A stretch of DNA of 14,069 nt from Clostridiales bacterium (GCA_029267975.1 JAJUHH010000025.1:1-14069), one strand, 5' to 3'. Shown: positions 1-7,641, numbered from the stretch's first letter. Notes: a model not told the origin generated them from the sequence alone. Numbers and translations are program-made.

Positions 1-1
1 G

Positions 2-190
2 GTTGATCTGATTGAACTCAGAGTAGCAAGAGGAATGTGCGGCAAATCCTATCTTCTTCTTACCGGTGAGATTGCAGCAGTGGAAGCAGCCCTTGACAAG
101 GCGAAGAAAGCAATGGGTGAAAATGCAATGCTTCTTGACACTTCCGTCATTGCAAATCCTGATAGCAAGCTTTGGAAAAGTATACAATAA
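2..190 (+). CDS. BMC shell protein, PduT-like, C-terminal fragment
   Basis: This is the last 62 codons of a gene whose start lies before base 1; the frame opens at base 2 and ends at TAA 188-190. The fragment contains ARGMCGKSYLLLTGEIAAVE, a pattern of the BMC shell fold (helix and strand around a conserved LLTG turn), and ends in a VIANPDSKLW tail similar to the NPHPDL-type end of PduT-like tandem-domain (trimeric) shell proteins. Shell proteins tile the facets of bacterial microcompartments, and tandem-domain members form pseudohexameric trimers that may carry pores or an Fe-S site. The Fe-S cysteine region, if any, would be in the missing part, so metal binding cannot be judged. It sits 45 bases upstream of a DeoR regulator in the same direction as the other BMC genes, probably in one transcript. 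Membership of the BMC family is quite sure; the tandem-domain subtype is inferred from the tail. Confidence 0.82.
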   Translation, partial: VDLIELRVARGMCGKSYLLLTGEIAAVEAALDKAKKAMGENAMLLDTSVIANPDSKLWKSIQ

Positions 191-235
191 TGGGATACAT
201 AAACTAGGTAAGCAGGAAGGAGAGCTGCAGCGACA

Positions 236-997
236 ATGCTAACAATAGAACGCAGAAATAAAATACTGGAAATTCTAAAGAGGGATGGACGGGTTTTAGT
301 CAGTGACTTAAGTGCTATGTTTGGTGTTACAGAGGAGACCATCCGCCGTGACTTAGAGAAGCTGGAGAAAGAGGGCTTTGCGAAGAAGACCTACGGAGGC
401 GCTATCGCTGTGGAGAATGCCAATGTGGACCTGCCCTATATGGTCCGTAAGGAAGTCAATGTGGCAGGGAAGGAATATATTGCTGCCGCAGTAAACTCTT
501 TCATAGAAGACGGAGACCACATCATGCTGGATGCCAGCTCCACAGCAGTATATATCGCCAAGCACCTGAAGAATAAGAAGAATCTTACCCTGATCACGAA
601 TTCCATAGAGATTCTTCTGGAGCTATCCGATGTGCCTGGGTGGAAAATCTTATCCACAGGCGGTACCCTAAGAGAAGGGTCCTTATCTCTGGTTGGTTAT
701 CAGGCAGAGAAGATGATCAGCTCCTTTCATGTGGATAAAGCCATTATTTCCTGCAAAGGTGTGGATATAGAGAAGGGAATCACGGATTCCAATGAGATGG
801 ACGCCCATATTAAAAATTTAATGTTTGAATCCACCAATATGAGGATATTGGCGGTGGACAATACAAAGTTTGATAAGATTTCCTTTACCCGGATCGATGA
901 TCTGGCCAATGTGGATGTGGTGGTGACGGACACAGAGCCAAGCGAACGTTGGAAGAAGACCTTTGAGTCACTGAACATCCAAGTAATCTATCAATAA
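236..997 (+). CDS. DeoR-family transcriptional regulator of the BMC/deoxysugar operon
   Basis: The 253-residue protein has the family's usual length. Residues about 5-58 form the DeoR winged helix-turn-helix, with the signature VTEETIRRDLEKLEKEG followed by KTYGGAI. Residues about 75-235 form the DeoR sensor domain, a ribose-phosphate-isomerase-like fold, with GDHIMLDASST, TNS and GGTLR phosphate-site motifs and a VDKAIISCKGVD strand. Family members usually repress sugar operons and release DNA on binding a phosphorylated sugar; here the ligand may be rhamnulose-1-P, fuculose-1-P or DHAP, which is inference. The start ATG follows AAGGAGA (217-223) by 12 bases. The gene lies inside the operon, between a shell gene and the radical enzyme, with no terminator or clear promoter on either side, so it is probably co-transcribed and may control its own operon. 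The DNA site is unknown. Confidence 0.9.
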   Translation: MLTIERRNKILEILKRDGRVLVSDLSAMFGVTEETIRRDLEKLEKEGFAKKTYGGAIAVENANVDLPYMVRKEVNVAGKEYIAAAVNSFIEDGDHIMLDASSTAVYIAKHLKNKKNLTLITNSIEILLELSDVPGWKILSTGGTLREGSLSLVGYQAEKMISSFHVDKAIISCKGVDIEKGITDSNEMDAHIKNLMFESTNMRILAVDNTKFDKISFTRIDDLANVDVVVTDTEPSERWKKTFESLNIQVIYQ

Positions 998-1031
998 ATC
1001 TTTCCTATGTATGAGGAGGTTTCAAGTTCCG

Positions 1032-3554
1032 ATGAGTAAATATTATGACGGTGAAGTTGCAAAAAGCCCAAGAATAGCAAAACTGATTGATCACTTATAT
1101 GCGGCTATGCCTGAGATCGAAGCAGACAGAGCACTCTTACTCACAGAGAGTTATATGCAGACGGAGAAGGAGCCCATTATCACCAGGCGTGCCAAGGCCT
1201 TTGCCCATATTCTGAAGCATATACCCATTGTGATCCGTGAACATGAGCTTATCGTTGGAAGTGCCTCCAAAGCACCCAGAGGTTGTCAGGTGTTTCCAGA
1301 GTATTCTTATTCCTGGCTGGAGCAGGAATTTGATACCATAGCAAGCCGTAGCGCAGATCCCTTTTATATCTCTGAGGAGACAAAGGAGATCTTACATAAG
1401 GTTTACCGTTATTGGAACGGCAAGACCACCAGTGAGCTGGCATATTCCTATATGGCACCGGAAGCAAGACTTGCCATCGATCATAACATTTTTACCCCGG
1501 GTAATTATTTTTATAACGGCATCGGACATGTAACCGTAGACTATGGCAAGGTTTTAGCCATCGGATATGAAGGAATTATTGAGCAAGCAAGAGAGGCCCT
1601 TCATAAGCTTCAGATCTCTGATATGGATTATGCAAAGCGCAGCAGCTTCCTGGAAGCGGTTATCTTAAGCTGCCAGGCTGTGATCACCTATGCCCAGCGT
1701 TATGCAGCCTTGGCAAGAGAAGAAGCCCAGGCCTGCACAGATCCGGTTCGTAAAGCAGAGCTCTTACAAATTGCAGATAACTGTGATCGGGTACCCAGAA
1801 AGGGAGCAAGCTCCTTCTATGAAGCCTGCCAGTCCTTCTGGTTTGTGCAGATGCTCTTACAGGTAGAATCAAGCGGCCATTCCATCTCACCGGGACGCTT
1901 TGACCAGTATATGTATCCCTATTATGAGGCGGACCTTAAAGCAGGTAAGATTACAAGAGAGTTTGCCCAGGAACTCCTTGACTGTATCTGGGTGAAACTA
2001 AATGATCTAAATAAGGTGCGGGATGCCGCTTCTGCAGAAGGCTTTGCCGGCTACAGCCTCTTCCAGAACTTAATCGTAGGCGGCCAGAATACCATGGGAC
2101 TGGATGCGACCAATGAACTATCCTTCCTCTGCATTGAAGCTTCCATGCATGTGATGCTGCCCCAGCCTTCCCTGTCCATCCGTATCTGGAACGGAACACC
2201 GCATGAGTTATTTATAAAGGCAGCAAAGCTAACCCGTACGGGGGTAGGATTACCTGCTTATTATAATGATGAAGTGATCATTCCCTCCTTACAGAACAGA
2301 GGCTTATCCCTGGAGGATGCCAGAGATTATAACATTATCGGCTGTGTGGAACCCCAGAAGGCTGGAAAGACAGACGGCTGGCATGATGCTGCTTTCTTTA
2401 ATATGTGCAGACCTCTGGAGCTGGTATTTTCAAACGGAATGGATCAGGGGGACCAGATCGGTCCCCGAACCGGTGAAGTGGAGCATATGACCAGCTTTGA
2501 GGAATTCTACGAAGCTTATAAACAGCAGATGAATTATATGATCGGCTGCATGGTGAATGCCATCAATGCCATTGATGTAGCCCATGCACAAAGATGCCCC
2601 CTTCCCTTCCAGTCCTGTATGGTAGAGGATTGCATCGGAAGAGGCATGAGCATGCAGGAGGGTGGAGCGGTCTATAACTTCACCGGTCCGCAGGGCTTTG
2701 GTATCGCCAATATGGCGGATTCTCTCTATGCCATTAAGAAGCTGGTATTTGATGAGAAAAAGATTACCTTAAAGGAATTTAAGAGAGCCCTGGAATTAAA
2801 TTACGGACAGGGTATTGATTCTGCAACAGCCGAAGAGATTACAAAGAGGATTACCCGTGAATTACTTGCCGCAGGACGTAGGGTGAGTGAGCAGGATATA
2901 GCTGAGATCTATAAAATTGCCCTGGCAGGCGGTATTCCTGAAGAGGAAAGAAGAAAGTATCAACAGCTTCTGCAGGAAATCGAGGAGCTGCCCAAGTATG
3001 GCAATGATATTCCGGAGGTTGATTATTTCGCCCGGGATGTAGCCTATACCTATACCAGACCCCTGGAAGCCTATAAAAATCCCCGGGGAGGTCAATATCA
3101 GGCAGGACTGTATCCTGTATCAGCCAATGTTCCCTTAGGTGCGCAAACAGGAGCTACACCCGATGGAAGACTTGCCCATAGGCCAGTGGCCGACGGGGTA
3201 TCGCCTTCCTCAGGAAAAGATACCCATGGCCCCACCGCAGCAGCCAATTCCGTAGCAAGGTTGGATCATTATATCGCTTCCAACGGCACCTTATTTAATC
3301 AGAAGTTCCATCCGTCAGCGCTCAGCGGTGTAAAGGGCTTAGAGAATTTTGTGGCTCTGATCAGATCCTACTTTGATCAAAAGGGAAGCCATATGCAGTT
3401 TAATGTAGTAAGCAGGGAGACTCTGTTAGATGCCCAGCAGCATCCGGAGAACTATAAGAACCTGGTGGTTCGTGTGGCAGGTTACAGTGCTTTATTTACT
3501 TCCCTGTCCAGATCCCTGCAGGATGATATTATCGCCAGAACTGAGCAGCACTAA
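1032..3554 (+). CDS. Glycyl-radical 1,2-propanediol dehydratase (B12-independent)
   Basis: This 840-residue glycyl radical enzyme is predicted to convert 1,2-propanediol to propionaldehyde inside a BMC. Numbered from ATG 1032, it shows the thiyl-radical cysteine C438 and base E440 in IIGCVEPQ, D452 in GWHDAAFFN, H166 in NGIGHVTVDYG, H283 in SSGHSISPGR, and the radical glycine G817 in RVAGYSA near the C-terminus. These are the residues known for glycerol/propanediol dehydratases of this family and, as I recall, agree with the numbering of the characterised Roseburia inulinivorans enzyme. An in-frame ATG at 1011 would add seven residues, but AGGAGGT (1014-1020) lies inside that extension and is well placed for 1032. 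There is no obvious N-terminal encapsulation helix. Glycerol dehydratase is the main alternative; the rhamnulokinase neighbour favours propanediol. The activase gene follows 14 bases later. Confidence 0.93.
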   Translation: MSKYYDGEVAKSPRIAKLIDHLYAAMPEIEADRALLLTESYMQTEKEPIITRRAKAFAHILKHIPIVIREHELIVGSASKAPRGCQVFPEYSYSWLEQEFDTIASRSADPFYISEETKEILHKVYRYWNGKTTSELAYSYMAPEARLAIDHNIFTPGNYFYNGIGHVTVDYGKVLAIGYEGIIEQAREALHKLQISDMDYAKRSSFLEAVILSCQAVITYAQRYAALAREEAQACTDPVRKAELLQIADNCDRVPRKGASSFYEACQSFWFVQMLLQVESSGHSISPGRFDQYMYPYYEADLKAGKITREFAQELLDCIWVKLNDLNKVRDAASAEGFAGYSLFQNLIVGGQNTMGLDATNELSFLCIEASMHVMLPQPSLSIRIWNGTPHELFIKAAKLTRTGVGLPAYYNDEVIIPSLQNRGLSLEDARDYNIIGCVEPQKAGKTDGWHDAAFFNMCRPLELVFSNGMDQGDQIGPRTGEVEHMTSFEEFYEAYKQQMNYMIGCMVNAINAIDVAHAQRCPLPFQSCMVEDCIGRGMSMQEGGAVYNFTGPQGFGIANMADSLYAIKKLVFDEKKITLKEFKRALELNYGQGIDSATAEEITKRITRELLAAGRRVSEQDIAEIYKIALAGGIPEEERRKYQQLLQEIEELPKYGNDIPEVDYFARDVAYTYTRPLEAYKNPRGGQYQAGLYPVSANVPLGAQTGATPDGRLAHRPVADGVSPSSGKDTHGPTAAANSVARLDHYIASNGTLFNQKFHPSALSGVKGLENFVALIRSYFDQKGSHMQFNVVSRETLLDAQQHPENYKNLVVRVAGYSALFTSLSRSLQDDIIARTEQH

Positions 3555-3568
3555 AGCGGGAGAGGATT

Positions 3569-4363
3569 ATGACGCAGATAGATCAAAGGCCAGTAACAGG
3601 CCGGATATTTGACATACAGAGATTTTCCATCCATGACGGACCGGGAATTCGCACTATCATTTTCTTTAAGGGTTGCCGTCTTCGCTGCAGATGGTGCTGC
3701 AACCCTGAATCCCAGGAATATGATATCCAGCAGATGCTGGTGCAGGGCAAGACCAAAGTCATCGGCAGAGACGTTACCGTGGATGAAGTCATGGATGAGA
3801 TTAAAAAAGACCTTGTCTATTACCGCAGGTCTGGCGGAGGAGTTACCTTGTCCGGTGGGGAAGCACTGCTTCAACCGGAGTTTGCCCTTGCCTTACTAAA
3901 GGCTTGCAAAGAATTCGGTATCAATACGGCCATCGAGAGTACCGGCTTTGCAGACTTCTCTGTCATTGAACAGTACCTGCCTTACCTTGATACCTTTCTT
4001 ATGGATATTAAGCATATGGACAGCAGGAAGCATGAAGCCTTTACCGGAAGACCCAATGAGCTGATCCTTGAAAATGCACGAAAGATAGCACAGGCAGGAG
4101 CAAATCTGATCATACGGGTTCCTGTTGTGCCTACCTTCAATGCCAGCAGGGAAGAAATCAAGGCGATCGCTGCCTTCGCAGCAAGCCTTCCGGGAGTGAC
4201 CCAGCTTCATCTTCTGCCTTATCACAGATTAGGACAGGACAAATATGAGGGACTGGGAAGAAGCTATTCCCTGGCTCATATCACTCCACCGGATAATAAT
4301 ACAATGGATGATCTGCTTATAGCTGCTTCCGAATCAGGACTGCAATGTCAGATCGGCGGCTAA
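3569..4363 (+). CDS. Radical-SAM glycyl-radical-enzyme activating enzyme
   Basis: The 264-residue protein should place the glycyl radical on the preceding dehydratase by reductive cleavage of S-adenosylmethionine. It opens with the family motif FSIHDGPGIRT, then the cluster-binding CX3CX2C at C36, C40 and C43, followed by NPES. The SAM-contacting GGE is at residues 96-98 in GVTLSGGEAL, and the barrel continues with STGF, DIKHMD, RVPVVPTFN and LLPYHRLGQDKYEGLG. Most activases of diol dehydratases carry a ferredoxin-like insert of about 60 residues with eight cysteines after the NPES motif. Here that stretch is short and has no such cysteines, so the protein looks like the compact pyruvate-formate-lyase activase form with one [4Fe-4S] cluster. 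The ribosome site GGGAG (3558-3562) lies just after the dehydratase stop codon, so the two genes are tightly linked and probably co-expressed. Confidence 0.93.
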   Translation: MTQIDQRPVTGRIFDIQRFSIHDGPGIRTIIFFKGCRLRCRWCCNPESQEYDIQQMLVQGKTKVIGRDVTVDEVMDEIKKDLVYYRRSGGGVTLSGGEALLQPEFALALLKACKEFGINTAIESTGFADFSVIEQYLPYLDTFLMDIKHMDSRKHEAFTGRPNELILENARKIAQAGANLIIRVPVVPTFNASREEIKAIAAFAASLPGVTQLHLLPYHRLGQDKYEGLGRSYSLAHITPPDNNTMDDLLIAASESGLQCQIGG

Positions 4364-4379
4364 GGCTTGGAGGGATGGA

Positions 4380-4757
4380 ATGGATTACAACATAATGCAG
4401 CAGAATGAAAATAAGATGAGGATAATTCAGGAAATGGTTCCTGGTAAACAGGTTACCATTGCCCATGTGATTGCAAATCCCGACGAAGTATTGTACAAGA
4501 AATTAGGGATGGAAGCAGAGGGAGATTACATACGGACAGCCATCGGAATCCTGACCATCACCCCAGGTGAAACAGCCATCATTGCCAGTGATATTGCCAT
4601 GAAGGCAGCCGGTGTCGAGCTGGGCTTTGTGGACCGGAACAATGGTACGGTGATCGTGACAGGGACGGTATCCCAGGTGGAAGCAGCCCTTCGGGCAGTA
4701 CTGGAATTTACTGAGACCAAGCTGGGCTTTACGGTATGTGACATAACAAAGACCTGA
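4380..4757 (+). CDS. PduU/EutS-like circularly permuted BMC shell protein
   Basis: This 125-residue protein closely resembles EutS and PduU. It has RIIQEMVPGKQVTIAHVIA near the N-terminus, AIGILTITPGETAIIASD in the middle, GVELGFVDRNNGTVIVTG, and the C-terminal CDITKT. In this family the BMC fold is circularly permuted, the hexamer carries a small beta-barrel cap from the N-terminal strands, and the protein forms part of the microcompartment shell. The first 12 residues (MDYNIMQQNENK) extend beyond the usual start of the fold. The ATG is 5 bases after GGAGGG (4369-4374) and 16 bases after the activase stop. With the PduT-like fragment at the window start, it shows that the locus encodes shell as well as enzyme genes. 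Family assignment is secure; cargo or transport specificity cannot be read from sequence. Confidence 0.93.
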   Translation: MDYNIMQQNENKMRIIQEMVPGKQVTIAHVIANPDEVLYKKLGMEAEGDYIRTAIGILTITPGETAIIASDIAMKAAGVELGFVDRNNGTVIVTGTVSQVEAALRAVLEFTETKLGFTVCDITKT

Positions 4758-4791
4758 TGCCTGTTGCCCATGACAGGATAAGGAGAGCATC

Positions 4792-4809
4792 ATGCAAAAT
4801 ATGCTATAA
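4792..4809 (+). other. Five-codon micro-ORF with a good ribosome site
   Basis: In the 73-base gap between the shell gene and the HbpS-like gene, AAGGAGAG (4780-4787) stands at proper distance before ATG CAA AAT ATG CTA TAA, encoding MQNML. The stop is only 21 bases before the next gene's start. It could aid coupled translation of that gene, be a remnant of a deleted gene, or be chance. There is no functional evidence. Confidence 0.25.
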
Positions 4810-4830
4810 GCAATGGGAGGGATGCAAACC

Positions 4831-5304
4831 ATGGATTACACACAAATCGTGGATGCCGTGATAAACCGTCTGGGAACTGCGCTTCGGATGGATCTTGATA
4901 TAGCAAAAAAATTGATAGAAGGAATTGAAAAAGAGTCAGCCAGAAGAGGTTTAAAGGCAGTGATTGCGGTATGTAATTCCCAAGGCAATCCAATGGCAGT
5001 TCATTCCATGGATGGAGCATATCTGGCAAGCTTTGATATCGCTCTTAAGAAGGCTTATACCAGCGTGGCTATGAAAATGTCTACCAAGGAGCTGGGAGAG
5101 CTGGCACAGCCAGGCGGCCCCCTTTATGGGATTGACAAAGCAGACAATGGAAGGCTGATCATCTTTGGCGGCGGTGTTCCGCTGCGCTATCAGGGTATTC
5201 TCCTTGGAGGACTGGGCGTCAGCGGGGGAAGCGTGCAGGAAGACAGCTCCATGGCAGAATATGGGGCAGCATTATTTGAAAGACTTTTATTCAATCATGA
5301 ATAG
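4831..5304 (+). CDS. HbpS/GlcG-like (PduO C-terminal-type) BMC-associated protein
   Basis: The 157-residue protein has an HbpS/GlcG domain (PF03928 type) from about residue 20 to the end: LDIAKKLIEGIEKESARRGL, IAVCNSQGNPMAVHSMDGA, ALKKAYTSVAMKMST, GIDKADNGRLIIFGGGVPL and LGGLGVSGGS. Relatives bind haem or corrinoid-like cofactors, and the domain also forms the C-terminal part of PduO; its role in glycyl-radical BMCs is not settled. Residues 1-19 (MDYTQIVDAVINRLGTALR) precede the core and look like a short amphipathic helix plus linker, as in encapsulation peptides that bring cargo into BMC lumens. Upstream in-frame ATGs at 4813 and 4822 exist, but GGGAGGG (4815-4821) fits 4831 best, with a 9-base spacer. 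It lies between a shell gene and rhamnulokinase in the same operon. Cofactor and reaction are unknown. Confidence 0.85.
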   Translation: MDYTQIVDAVINRLGTALRMDLDIAKKLIEGIEKESARRGLKAVIAVCNSQGNPMAVHSMDGAYLASFDIALKKAYTSVAMKMSTKELGELAQPGGPLYGIDKADNGRLIIFGGGVPLRYQGILLGGLGVSGGSVQEDSSMAEYGAALFERLLFNHE

Positions 5305-5345
5305 AAATGCCTGATATAATGGGCAGTAAAAAGGAGAAGATGAGC

Positions 5346-6743
5346 ATGCAAAACTATTATTTGGCGGTTGATATCGGTGCCTCCAGTGGCAGGCATATCT
5401 TAGGTTATATTAAAGATGGAAAAATCCAGTTGGAGGAAATCTACCGTTTTGAAAACGGTATGGTAAAGAAGGACGGATCCCTATGCTGGGAGCATGACAA
5501 ATTATTTGCCCATATCAAAGCCGGGTTGAAAAAATGTAAAGAAATCGGCAAGATACCCTGCAGTATGGGAATTGATACCTGGGGTGTGGATTTTGTCCTG
5601 CTTGACGGCAATGACCAGGTGATTGGCAATACCGTTGGATACAGGGATAAGAGAACCCAGGGAATGGACGATGAGGTATATAAGATCATTCCGGAGGAGG
5701 AATTGTATCAGAGAACCGGTATTCAGAAGCAGATCTTCAATACCATCTATCAATTAATGGCCGTGAAGAAAAAGTCACCGCAGGATATGGAGAAGGCAGA
5801 GCATCTACTTATGACACCGGATTACTTTCACTTCTTACTTACCGGCCAGAAGCTGAATGAATACACTATTGCGTCTACCAGCCAGCTGTTAAATCCCGTG
5901 ACAAAGGATTGGGACTTCGAATTAATAGAGCAGTTGGGCTTTAAGAAAGAGATCTTTGGTAAGATTGCAATGCCAAAGACTTCTGTCGGTCACTTTAAGA
6001 AAGAGATCGTTGATGAGCTTGGCTTTGACTGCGAGGTTGTGCTTCCTGCAACCCATGATACCGGATCGGCGGTTCTGTCTGTTCCGGCCAATGATGATGA
6101 CTATTTATACTTAAGCTCAGGTACCTGGTCTCTGATGGGAATTGAGCGGTCGGAAGCAGACTGCAGCTTAAAGAGCATGAAAGCGAACTTTACCAATGAG
6201 GGAGGCGTGGATTATCGCTTCCGTTACCTGAGAAATATCATGGGGCTTTGGATGATCCAGTCAGTGAGACATGAGCTTAAGGATGCTTATTCCTTTGCAG
6301 AGCTTTGCAGCCTTGCAACCGAGGCCGATCATTTTACTTCCAGAGTAGACGTGAATGCGGATGTATTCCTTGCTCCGGATAATATGACAGAGGCAATCAA
6401 GCAGTATTGTCGGGACAGCAATCAGGCAGTTCCGGAAACCGTAGGTGAGTTAGCTGCCGTAATCTATCAGAGCCTGGCTGACTGCTACGCTGAAACGGTA
6501 AGGGAGATTGAGGAAATTACAGGCAGAAGCTATCGTCGCATTCATATTGTAGGTGGTGGTGCCAATGCCGGATACTTAAACGAGCTGACTGCAAAGGCAA
6601 CCGGGAAAGAAGTCTATGCAGGCCCCACAGAGGCAACCGCACTGGGGAATATCCTTGCGCAGATGCTGAAGGCAGGAGAGTATGCGTCCATTCCGGAGGC
6701 TAGGCAGGCTGTCATGAATTCCTTTGACATTGCACACTATTAA
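5346..6743 (+). CDS. rhaB: Rhamnulokinase
   Basis: This 465-residue FGGY/ASKHA-family sugar kinase should phosphorylate L-rhamnulose at the 1-position with ATP, giving the substrate of rhamnulose-1-phosphate aldolase. The N-terminal phosphate loop is VDIGASSGRHIL (residues 8-19), where GASSGR is typical of RhaB rather than xylulo- or glycerol kinases. GIDTWGVDF follows at 75-83. THDTGSAV contains the probable catalytic base D238, matching D237 of the E. coli enzyme. YLSSGTWSLMG and the C-terminal nucleotide motif IHIVGGGANAGYLNELTAKA complete the fold. The first in-frame ATG is at 5307 and another is at 5340, but AAGGAG (5331-5336) best serves 5346. It is the last gene of the BMC operon, 41 bases after the HbpS-like gene. 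L-fuculokinase is the alternative, but the GASSGR loop favours rhamnulose. Confidence 0.9.
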   Translation: MQNYYLAVDIGASSGRHILGYIKDGKIQLEEIYRFENGMVKKDGSLCWEHDKLFAHIKAGLKKCKEIGKIPCSMGIDTWGVDFVLLDGNDQVIGNTVGYRDKRTQGMDDEVYKIIPEEELYQRTGIQKQIFNTIYQLMAVKKKSPQDMEKAEHLLMTPDYFHFLLTGQKLNEYTIASTSQLLNPVTKDWDFELIEQLGFKKEIFGKIAMPKTSVGHFKKEIVDELGFDCEVVLPATHDTGSAVLSVPANDDDYLYLSSGTWSLMGIERSEADCSLKSMKANFTNEGGVDYRFRYLRNIMGLWMIQSVRHELKDAYSFAELCSLATEADHFTSRVDVNADVFLAPDNMTEAIKQYCRDSNQAVPETVGELAAVIYQSLADCYAETVREIEEITGRSYRRIHIVGGGANAGYLNELTAKATGKEVYAGPTEATALGNILAQMLKAGEYASIPEARQAVMNSFDIAHY

Positions 6744-6749
6744 GAGTAA

Positions 6750-6833
6750 AAGAGAAGAGAGGGGTGTACCGACCTCCAATCGTTAGATTTTTGGGTCTAA
6801 CTTTTGGGGCGGTACACTTCCCTCTCTTCTCTT
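6750..6833. terminator. Long bidirectional terminator hairpin between rhaB and the AraC gene
   Basis: The left arm AAGAGAAGAGAGGG (6750-6763) pairs with CCCTCTCTTCTCTT (6820-6833). The stem continues with G6764/C6817 after a TT bulge, then TGTACCG (6765-6771) with CGGTACA (6810-6816). An inner stem GTTAGA (6782-6787) / TCTAAC (6796-6801) closes an 8-base loop. Read on the minus strand the hairpin is followed by a T-rich CTTTTACTC-like run; on the plus strand the tail is TTAATTAATTCCTTT. It separates convergent rhaB and the AraC gene and overlaps the latter's stop codon. Confidence 0.75.
6765..6816. mobile_element. Possible IS150-group miniature element (paired terminal repeats)
   Basis: The 52-base core of the terminator reads TGTACCGACC...GTTAGA, an 8-base loop, then TCTAAC...GGTACA. 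The right end in reverse, TGTACCGCCCCAAAAGTTAG, resembles terminal inverted repeats of IS3-family (IS150 group) elements as I remember them; the left end is a diverged version. This may be two element ends with the transposase deleted, inserted in a terminator loop. No clear target duplication is visible, so a plain structured terminator remains possible. Confidence 0.35.
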
Positions 6834-7641
6834 AATTAATTCCTTTATTCTTTCGGGAACGTAACGCAGCAGAAGGCGCGTAACCCCGATTTTCTTTAAA
6901 TATCTTACTAAAATAGAACACGTCTGAGAAACCGCAGGCGTCGGCTATTTCATTAATCTTATACTCACCGCTGTTTAACATATCCTCTGCCCGATTCATT
7001 CGTATCATGGTGAGGAACTTTCTAAAGGACATGCCGGTTTCCTGCTTGAACAGATTACCGAAATACATATCACTCAGGTGTATGAGGGAAGCCATCTGTT
7101 GTACGGTAATGGGCTCATTATAATGATTTGACATATAATGAAGAACCTTCTTAATCCGTTTATCAATAATGCTGGTATCCTTCTGATATACAATCAACTG
7201 AAAGTAGCGCTGAAGTATCATCATATATAAAGCCCGGGCCTTCAAATGATAACCCGGATCCCTGAGCCTCCAAACAGAACTTAATTCATTATATATGGCT
7301 ATGATGTCCTTATGCACACCGATATTCGTTATGAGGGGCAATGGAAGAGTAAAGTTAATACCGTTAATATCTCTAACCATTCCATTAATGCTATAGCATT
7401 CCATCAGATTTTCAGGACAGCTCACAGCAGAGCGTTGGCTTCCTGAGGGGATGCAGAGCAGATCACCGGCAGTAACAGTATATTTCGCTCCGTTTATTGT
7501 ATAATCTGCTTGCCCATTAATTACATAAGTAATATCAACAAATGATATGATCGAATCGCCGATTGACCAGGAAGGAGTGCAAATTCTGTGGTTAAAATAC
7601 TCGATTGTCACCAAAATATTATCTAAGAATTCATAATCCAT
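6832..7641 (-). CDS. AraC-family transcriptional regulator with N-terminal cupin
   Basis: The 269-residue protein starts with a cupin-like sensor domain (about residues 15-95; VINGQADYTINGAKYTVTAG, then DLLCIPSGSQ), followed by a helical linker. The C-terminal AraC DNA-binding domain (about 160-265) has two helix-turn-helix units: ITVQQMASLIHLSDMYFGNL and KINEIADACGFSDVFYFSKI, then FKENRGYAPSAALR, a variant of the usual G-x-S-P-x-x-Y-R end. Such proteins normally bind a sugar and activate nearby uptake or catabolic genes. The ATG at 7647 directly abuts GAGGG, so ATG 7641, with 6 bases between, is the better start. The gene diverges from the ABC transporter genes and converges on rhaB, so the transporter is the likely target, with possible autoregulation. 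The inducer is not known; rhamnose or a rhamnoside is a guess from context. Confidence 0.9.
   Translation of the reverse strand: MDYEFLDNILVTIEYFNHRICTPSWSIGDSIISFVDITYVINGQADYTINGAKYTVTAGDLLCIPSGSQRSAVSCPENLMECYSINGMVRDINGINFTLPLPLITNIGVHKDIIAIYNELSSVWRLRDPGYHLKARALYMMILQRYFQLIVYQKDTSIIDKRIKKVLHYMSNHYNEPITVQQMASLIHLSDMYFGNLFKQETGMSFRKFLTMIRMNRAEDMLNSGEYKINEIADACGFSDVFYFSKIFKENRGYAPSAALRSRKNKGIN

Noticed and set aside
1011..1031. ATG 1011 as start of the glycyl radical enzyme
   Set aside because: The consensus AGGAGGT lies inside this extension, and starting at 1032 puts all active-site residues at the family numbering.
1032..3554. Choline TMA-lyase (CutC) or pyruvate formate-lyase as identity of the radical enzyme
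   Set aside because: The two His, the GCVEPQ and GWHDAAFFN motifs match diol dehydratases; pyruvate formate-lyase has two adjacent active-site cysteines, and the neighbours are rhamnose genes.
3551..3874. A 107-codon minus-strand open frame over the activase gene
   Set aside because: It is antisense to a well-supported radical-SAM gene and has no ribosome site or recognisable motif.
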